NCBI GenBank assembly: GCA_018292915.2
Contig: JACVVK020000088.1
Span: forward strand, 544,501 to 608,500
Origin: Batillaria attramentaria
Taxonomy: Eukaryota > Mollusca > Gastropoda > Batillariidae
Direction of reading: 5' to 3'
DNA: 64,000 nt
This document shows, piece by piece, positions 56,901-64,000 of the stretch. Position numbers and translations under genes: made by a program. How positions within the stretch are numbered: the first letter of the stretch is position 1; every line of letters starts with the position of its first letter. The notes beneath the pieces were generated by a model, which was not told the origin of the DNA, made no database searches, and saw only the letters and a list, made by a program, of their open reading frames with translations.

Positions 56901-57923
56901 CGAAATTATTATTCTTTTTTTCGGGTAGAGCTCAAACGGAAACTTCGTTTCATTCGGGTCGACTCGTGAGAAACGCTAAATTGCGTAAAAACTTTTTTCT
57001 TTCTAATTTTCGTTACATCATTCAAAGTTTGGGCATGAAATCTACCTGAAAAAAGGTTAATTTCGATTTTTTAGGTAGTACCGTGGGTAGTAAACGCGAA
57101 AAAAACTGGTTTTGTGTCTGACCATCTGTGCTCATTTTTTTTATTTTTTTTTTTACTTTAACGTGACTACTACTCACATCATTGGCGAGAAAAATCGAAA
57201 TGCATATTTATCGAATAGAATATATCTTTCGACACATCTTGTTGACAGAAAAACCGCGATTCACTCAACCAGTTTCGAGAAATATGCAGACATTTACCGT
57301 TGTAAGAACTAATGTGCTAGTCTTTGAGAAAGCAATCGTTTTGTTGACATAAAGAGGATTTCGATTTTCCCGCCACTGGTGTGAGCATGAAATCTACCGG
57401 AAAAAAAGTTAATTTCGATTTTTTAGGTAGTACCGTGGGTAGTAAACGCGAAAAAAACTGGTTTTGTGTCTTTGACCATCTGTGCTCATTTTTCCTCTTT
57501 TTTTTACTTTAACGTGACATTTGCGCACACCAGTGGCGGGAAAATCGAAATCCTCTTTATGTCAACAAAACGATTGCTTTCTCAAAGACTAGCACATTAG
57601 GTCTTACAACGGTAAATGTCGGCATATTTCTCGAAACTGATTGAGTAAATCGCGGTTTTTCTGTCAACAAGATGTGTCGATAAATATGCATTTCGATTTT
57701 TCTCGCCAATGGTGTGAGTAGTAGTCACGTTAAAGTAAAAAAAAACAAAAAAAAATGAGCACAGATGGTCAGACACAAAACCAGTTTTTTTCGCGTTTAC
57801 TACCCACGGTACTACCTAAAAAATCGAAATTAACCTTTTTCAGGTAGATTTAATGCCCAAACTTCGAATGATGTACCAAAAAACAAAACAAAACAAAAAC
57901 CAACTAAAAACCCCCGATTTTTT

Positions 57924-58038
57924 GTAGATTAGATTATTGCAACTCTCTCTTGGCTGGTTTACGTGATGACAAAATTCGCCGACTCCAGCGAATTCAAAAT
58001 TGTGCTGCAAGACTAGTCTTGAAATAAAGAAAACGGGA
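57924..58038 (+). mobile_element. Captured LINE RT fragment, end of unit 2
   Basis: Near-identical to 53219-53334; the first base triplet is GTAG instead of CTAG, as in the copy at 46349. Confidence 0.9.
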
Positions 58039-58531
58039 TGAAGTGAATCGAATGATGTACCAAAAAAAAAAAACCTACCAAAAACCCGCGATTTATTCGG
58101 GTCGACTCGTGAGAAACGCTATATTGCGTTCTTTGTCATTGCAAACACATTAGCGCTTGAAACGGGAAATGCTAGGATTTCTGTCCATATTGATCGATTG
58201 AATCGCGTTTTTTTGTCAACAAATCGATGTGTCGCCTAGAAAAACATGTATTTCGAGTCTTGCCGCCGATTGTGTGAGTCGTAGTCAATGTTAGTGTCGA
58301 AAACTGCATTGATGGCCAGACTAGTGCTAGTAGAAAAAAACGCATTTCGACTTTTGTGAGTCGTACTCACGTTAATGTCGAAAAATACATAGACAGCAAA
58401 GCCAGTTTTTCTCGCGTTTACTACTCACACGAGTTTCTGTGCTAGTCTTTGAGAAAGGAATCGTTTTTACGAAGTATAGCATTGTTCTCCTAATCACGCG
58501 ATGTGTGGGCATGTATTGTACCCAAGATACA

Positions 58532-58692
58532 TTTAACAGACAAAAAAAAACAGTCAAAAAGCATTATGCAATAACGAGGAATACCCCAGAATGGAAAACT
58601 GACAAAAGATCAACATTCAGGATGATGAAAACTCACTGAGATCTTGTCTGAACCCTTTTCATTACATATATATGCTTTGAATAGGTAAGTTT
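58532..58692 (-). mobile_element. Captured LINE 3' fragment, unit 3
   Basis: Same junctions as the other copies, without the 10-base deletion of unit 2. Confidence 0.9.
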
Positions 58693-61600
58693 AATTTAGC
58701 GTTTTTCACGAGTCGACCCGAATAAAACGAAGTTTCCGTTTGAGCTCTACCCGAAAAAAAGAATAATAATTTCGATTTTTTTCACCTCGTAAATTCGAAT
58801 TAAACTGGATTTGTATCTTTGGCCATCTGTGCATTTTTCGACATTAACGTGACTACTGCTCACACCAGTGGCGGGAAAATCAAAATCCTCTTTATGTCAA
58901 CAAAACGATTGCTTTCTCAAAGCATAATGCAAGCACATTAGTTCTTACAACGGTAAATGTCGGCATATTTCTCGAAATATCTGGTTTTGTGTCTTTGACC
59001 ATCTGTGCTCATTTTTTTACTTTAACGTGACACCATTGGCGAGAAAAATCGAAATGCATATTTTTCGAATAGAATATCTGTGGACACATCTTGTTGACAG
59101 AAAAACCGCGATTCACTCAATCAGTTTCAAGCACTAATGTGTTTGCAATGACAAAGAACGCAATATAGCGTATCTCAGGAGTCGACCCGAATAAATCGCG
59201 AGTTTTTGGTAGGTTTTTTGTTTTTTGTTTTTTTTTGTACATCATTCGATTCACTCAATCAGTTTCGAGAAATATGCCGACATTTACCGTTGTAAGAACT
59301 AATGTGCTAGTCTTTGAGAAAGCAATCGTTTTGTTGACATAAAGAGGATTTCGATTTTCCCGCCACTGGTGTGAGCAGTAGTCACGTTAATGTCGACAAA
59401 TGCACAGATGGCCAAAGAAACAAATCCAGTTTAATTCGAATTTACGAGGTGAAAAAAATCGAAATTATTATTCTTTTTTTCGGGTAGAGCTCAAACGGAA
59501 ACTTCGTTTCATTCGGGTCGACTCGTGAGAAACGCTAAATTGCGTCAAAACTTTTTTCTTTCTCATTAGTACTTGCATCGGGAAATGCCGGAGTTTAAAG
59601 GAAGCTTCGATTCAGTCGGGTCGACTCGTGCGAAACAGAGAAGCAAAACCATTTTTTTTTTCCTGTTTACTACTCATACTAGTATCGATAAAAATCGAAA
59701 TTAATGTATCTCGGGTACAATACATGCCCACACATCGTGTGATTAGGAGAACAATGCCATACTTCGTAAAAACGATTCCTTTCTCAAAGACTAGCACAGA
59801 AACTCGTGTGAGTAGTAAACGCGAGAAAAACTGGCTTTGCTTTTTTTCGACATTAACGTGAGTACGACTCACAAAAATCGAAATGCGTGTTTTTCTACTA
59901 GCAGTAGTCTGGCCATCAAGTTTTCGACACTAACATTGACTACGACTCACACAACCGGCGGCAAGATGGAAATACATGTTTTTCTAGGCGACTTATGTCG
60001 ACACATCGATTTGTTGACAAAAAACCGCGATTCAATCGATCAATATGGACAGAAATCCTAGCATTTGCCGTCTCAAGCACTAATGTGTTTGTCAATGACA
60101 AAGAACTTTTTTAACGCAATATAGCGTTTCTCACGAGTCGACCCGAATAAATCGCAGGTTTTTGGTTGTTTTTTATTTTTTATTTTTTATTTTGATTTTT
60201 GGTACATCATTGGAAGTTTGGGCATGAAATCTATTGGAAAAAAAGTTAATTTAGATTTTTTTAGGTAGTACCGTGGGTAGTAAACGCGAAAAAAAACTGG
60301 TTTTGTGTCTTTGACCATCTGTGCTCATTTTTTTTTTACTTTAACGTGACTACTACTCCACACCATTGGCGAGAAAAATCGAAATGCATATTTCTCGAAT
60401 AGAATATCTGCCGACACATCTTGGTGACACACAACCGGCTGCAAGACTCGAAATACATGTTTTTCTAGGCGACTTATGTCGACACATCGATTTGTTGACA
60501 AAAAACCGCGATTCAATCGATCAATATGGACAGAAATCCTAGCATTTGCCGTCTCAAGCACTAATGTGTTTGTCAATGACAAAGAACTTTTTTAACGCAA
60601 TATAGCGTTTCTCACGAGTCGACCCGAATAAATCGCGGGTTTTTAGTTGTTTTTTATTTTTTATTTTTTATTTTGATTTTTGGTACATCATTGGAAGTTT
60701 GGGCATGAAATCTATTGGAAAAAAAGTTAATTTCGATTTTTTTAGGTAGTACCGTGGGTAGTAAACGCGAAAAAAAACTGGTTTTGTGTCTTTGACCATC
60801 TGTGCTCATTTTTTTTTTTTACTTTAACGTGACTACTACTCCACACCATTGGCGAGAAAAATCGAAATGCATATTTCTCGAATAGAATATCTGCCGACAC
60901 ATCTTGGTGACACACAACCGGCTGCAAGACTCGAAATACATGTTTTTCTAGGCGACTTATGTCGACACATCGATTTGTTGACAAAAAAACCGCGATTCAA
61001 TCGATCAATATGGACACAAATCTTAGCATTTGCCGTCTCAAGCACTAACGTGTTTGTCAATGACAAAGAACTTTTTTAACGCAATATAGCGTTTTTCACG
61101 AGTCGACCCGAATAAATCGCGGGTTTTTGGTTGTTTTTTATTTTTTATTTTTTATTTTGATTTTTGGTACATCATTCGAAGTTTGGGCATGAAATCTACC
61201 GGAAAAAAAGTTAATTTAGATTTTTTTTTAGGTAGTATCGTGGGTAGTAAACGCGAAAAAAAAACTGGTTTTGTGTCTTTGACCATCTGTGCTCATTTTT
61301 TTTTTTTTTTTTTTACTTTAACGGGACTACTACTCACACCATTGGCGAGAAAAATCGAAATGCATATTTCTCGAATAGAATATCTGTCGACACATCTTGG
61401 TGACAGAAAAACCGCGATTCCCTCAATCAGTTTCGAGAAATATGCCGACATAAATTTACCGTTGTAAGAACTAATGTGCTAGTCTTTGAGAAAGCAATCG
61501 TTTTGTTGACATAAAGAGGATTTCGTTTTTCCCGCCACTGGTGTAGTCACGTTAATGTCGAAAAACGCACAGATGGCCAAAGAAACAAATCCAGTTTAAT

Positions 61601-62647
61601 TCGAATTTACGAGGTGAAAAAAATCGAAATTATTATTCTTTTTTTCGGGTAGAGCTCAAACGGAAACTTCGTTTCATTCGGGTCGACTCGTGAGAAACGC
61701 TAAATTGCGTAAAAACTTTTTTCTTTCTAATTTTCGTTACATCATTCGAAGTTTGGGCATGAAATCTACCTGAAAAAAGGTTAATTTCGATTTTTTAGGT
61801 AGTACCGTGGGTAGTAAACGCGAAAAAAACTGGTTTTGTGTCTGACCATCTGTGCTCATTTTTTTATTTTTTTTTATACTTTAACGTGACTACTACTCAC
61901 ATCATTGGCGAGAAAAATCGAAATGCATATTTATCGAATAGAATATATCTTTCGACACATCTTGTTGACAGAAAAACCGCGATTCACTCAACCAGTTTCG
62001 AGAAATATGCAGACATTTACCGTTGTAAGAACTAATGTGCTAGTCTTTGAGAAAGCAATCGTTTTGTTGACATAAAGAGGATTTCGATTTTCCCGCCACT
62101 GGTGTGAGCATGAAATCTACCGGAAAAAAAGTTAATTTCGATTTTTTAGGTAGTACCGTGGGTAGTAAACGCGAAAAAAACTGGTTTTGTGTCTTTGACC
62201 ATCTGTGCTCATTTTTCCTCTTTTTTTTACTTTAACGTGACATTTGCGCACACCAGTGGCGGGAAAATCGAAATCCTCTTTATGTCAACAAAACGATTGC
62301 TTTCTCAAAGACTAGCACATTAGGTCTTACAACGGTAAATGTCGGCATATTTCTCGAAACTGATTGAGTAAATCGCGGTTTTTCTGTCAACAAGATGTGT
62401 CGATAAATATGCATTTCGATTTTTCTCGCCAATGGTGTGAGTAGTAGTCACGTTAAAGTAAAAAAAAAACAAAAAAAAATGAGCACAGATGGTCAGACAC
62501 AAAACCAGTTTTTTTCGCGTTTACTACCCACGGTACTACCTAAAAAATCGAAATTAACCTTTTTGAGGTAGATTTAATGCCCAAACTTCGAATGATGTAC
62601 CAAAAAACAAAACAAAACAAAAACCAACTAAAAACCCCCGATTTTTT

Positions 62648-62762
62648 CTAGATTAGATTATTGCAACTCTCTCTTGGCTGGTTTACGTGATGACAAAATT
62701 CGCCGACTCCAGCGAATTCAAAATTGTGCTGCAAGACTAGTCTTGAAATAAAGAAAACGGGA
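62648..62762 (+). mobile_element. Captured LINE RT fragment, end of unit 3
   Basis: Near-identical to 53219-53334, with CTAG at the start. Confidence 0.9.
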
Positions 62763-63265
62763 TGAAGTGAATCGAATGATGTACCAAAAAAAAAAAACCT
62801 ACCAAAAACCCGCGATTTATTCGGGTCGACTCGTGAGAAACGCTATATTGCGTTCTTTGTCATTGCAAACACATTAGCGCTTGAAACGGGAAATGCTAGG
62901 ATTTCTGTCCATATTGATCGATTGAATCGCGGTTTTTTGTCAACAAATCGATGTGTCGACATAAGTCGCCTAGAAAAACATGTATTTCGAGTCTTGCCGC
63001 CGATTGTGTGAGTCGTAGTCAATGTTAGTGTCGAAAACTGCATTGATGGCCAGACTAGTGCTAGTAGAAAAAAACGCATTTCGACTTTTGTGAGTCGTAC
63101 TCACGTTAATGTCGAAAAATACATAGACAGCAAAGCCAGTTTTTCTCGCGTTTACTACTCACACGAGTTTCTGTGCTAGTCTTTGAGAAAGGAATCGTTT
63201 TTACGAAGTATAGCATTGTTCTCCTAATCACGCGATGTGTGGGCATGTATTGTACCCAAGATACA

Positions 63266-63424
63266 TTTAACATACAAAAAAAACAGTCAAAAAGCATTAT
63301 GCAATAACGAGGAATACCCCAGAATGAAAAACTGACAAAAGATCAACATTCAGGATGATGAAAACTCACTGAGATCTTGTCTGAACCCTTTTCATTACAT
63401 ATATATGCTTTGAATAGGTAAGTT
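63266..63424 (-). mobile_element. Captured LINE 3' fragment, partial unit 4
   Basis: Same junctions; TTTAACATACAAAA replaces TTTAACAGACAAAA. Confidence 0.9.
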
Positions 63425-64000
63425 TAATTTAGCGTTTTTCACGAGTCGACCCGAATAAAACGAAGTTTCCGTTTGAGCTCTACCCGAAAAAAAGAATAAT
63501 AATTTCGATTTTTTTCACCTCGTAAATTCGAATTAAACTGGATTTGTATCTTTGGCCATCTGTGCATTTTTCGACATTAACGTGACTACTGCTCACACCA
63601 GTGGCGGGAAAATCAAAATCCTCTTTATGTCAACAAAACGATACATCATTGGAAGTTTGGGCATGAAATCTATTGGAAAAAAAGTTAATTTCGATTTTTT
63701 TTAGGTAGTACCGTGGGTAGTAAACGCGAAAAAAACTGGTTTTGTGTCTTTGACCATCTGTGCTCATTTTTTTTTTTTTACTTTAACGTGACTACTACTC
63801 CACACCATTGGCGAGAAAAATCGAAATGCATATTTCTCGAATAGAATATCTGCCGACACATCTTGGTGACACACAACCGGCTGCAAGACTCGAAATACAT
63901 GTTTTTCTAGGCGACTTATGTCGACACATCGATTTGTTGACAAAAAACCGCGATTCAATCGATCAATATGGACAGAAATCCTAGCATTTGCCGTCTCAAG

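Larger units (their letters stand above)
48425..64000. repeat. Composite foldback satellite organised in a 4.7-kb higher-order unit
   Basis: Three long units: about 48704-53334 (with an extra LINE insertion), 53335-58038 (4704 bp) and 58039-62762 (4724 bp), then a partial one. Each contains, in the same order, minus-oriented modules, a 3' LINE fragment, plus-oriented modules, the ~480-bp A/B subunit, and a short LINE RT fragment at the end. The second and third units share rare features such as GCATAATGCAAGC. The A/B subunit is present in two copies in units 2 and 3 but once in unit 1. The partial fourth unit jumps at 63642 (AACGATACATCATTGG) to a later part of the unit. Confidence 0.95.

Noticed and set aside
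20385..64000. CRISPR array
   Set aside because: Repeats are long, modular, of variable spacing and have no unique spacers; the genome is eukaryotic.
20385..64000. Short ORFs throughout the satellite as real genes
   Set aside because: The same peptides recur on both strands wherever the same module occurs, without family motifs or consistent start contexts.

Overview
This is eukaryotic, animal-type DNA. It has no operons, but it contains one recognisable spliced gene fragment with GT-AG introns, many non-LTR retrotransposon remnants, tRNA-derived SINEs, Tc1-like transposon relics, a Ty3/Gypsy relic, long TG/AC microsatellites and a very large satellite-like field. The mix (CR1/Rex-like, RTE-like and L1/Tx1-like LINEs, tRNA-SINEs, and a Helentron-like element filled with ~300-bp tandem repeats and a TG microsatellite) suggests a lophotrochozoan, most likely a mollusc. 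That assignment is inference; no species marker is visible.

Layout. 1-6.0 kb: diverged repeats, a SINE, and the last two visible exons (TM5 to C-terminus) of an adhesion-type 7TM receptor on the + strand, then a second SINE family. 6.0-11.5 kb: a foldback element built from ~17-bp subrepeats, two CR1/Rex-like LINE relics on opposite strands, a microsatellite, an old Helentron-like repeat, a GC-rich inverted-repeat DNA element and a Tc1-like transposase relic. 11.5-20.4 kb: AT-rich DNA with strongly diverged relatives of the later satellite, a Gypsy integrase fragment with LTR, an RTE-like LINE, an unassigned acidic ORF, a second Tc1 relic and a CR1-like LINE 3' end. 20.4-64 kb: a composite satellite field, interrupted at 28.7-37.5 kb by a nearly complete but dead L1/Tx1-like LINE, which itself carries a 1.7-kb Helentron-like insertion in its ORF2.

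The satellite field is the most unusual part. It is built from related modules arranged in alternating orientation, so that each ~1.2-kb unit contains foldback arms of about 100 bp. On the left of the L1-like LINE the units run mostly in one direction; on its right they run in the other. From about 48.7 kb a larger 4.7-kb unit, which includes captured LINE fragments, is repeated three times plus a partial fourth. One of these 4.7-kb units has a ~0.45-kb internal segment inverted relative to the other two, with breakpoints in the inverted modules. Diverged module copies at 12.4-15.4 kb suggest that the family is old and spread outside the array.

Only the receptor exons look like host coding sequence. 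The other long ORFs are mobile-element coding remnants, almost all with frameshifts, stops or truncations. Most short ORFs in the satellite field are by-products of repeat sequence that happens to be open on both strands.
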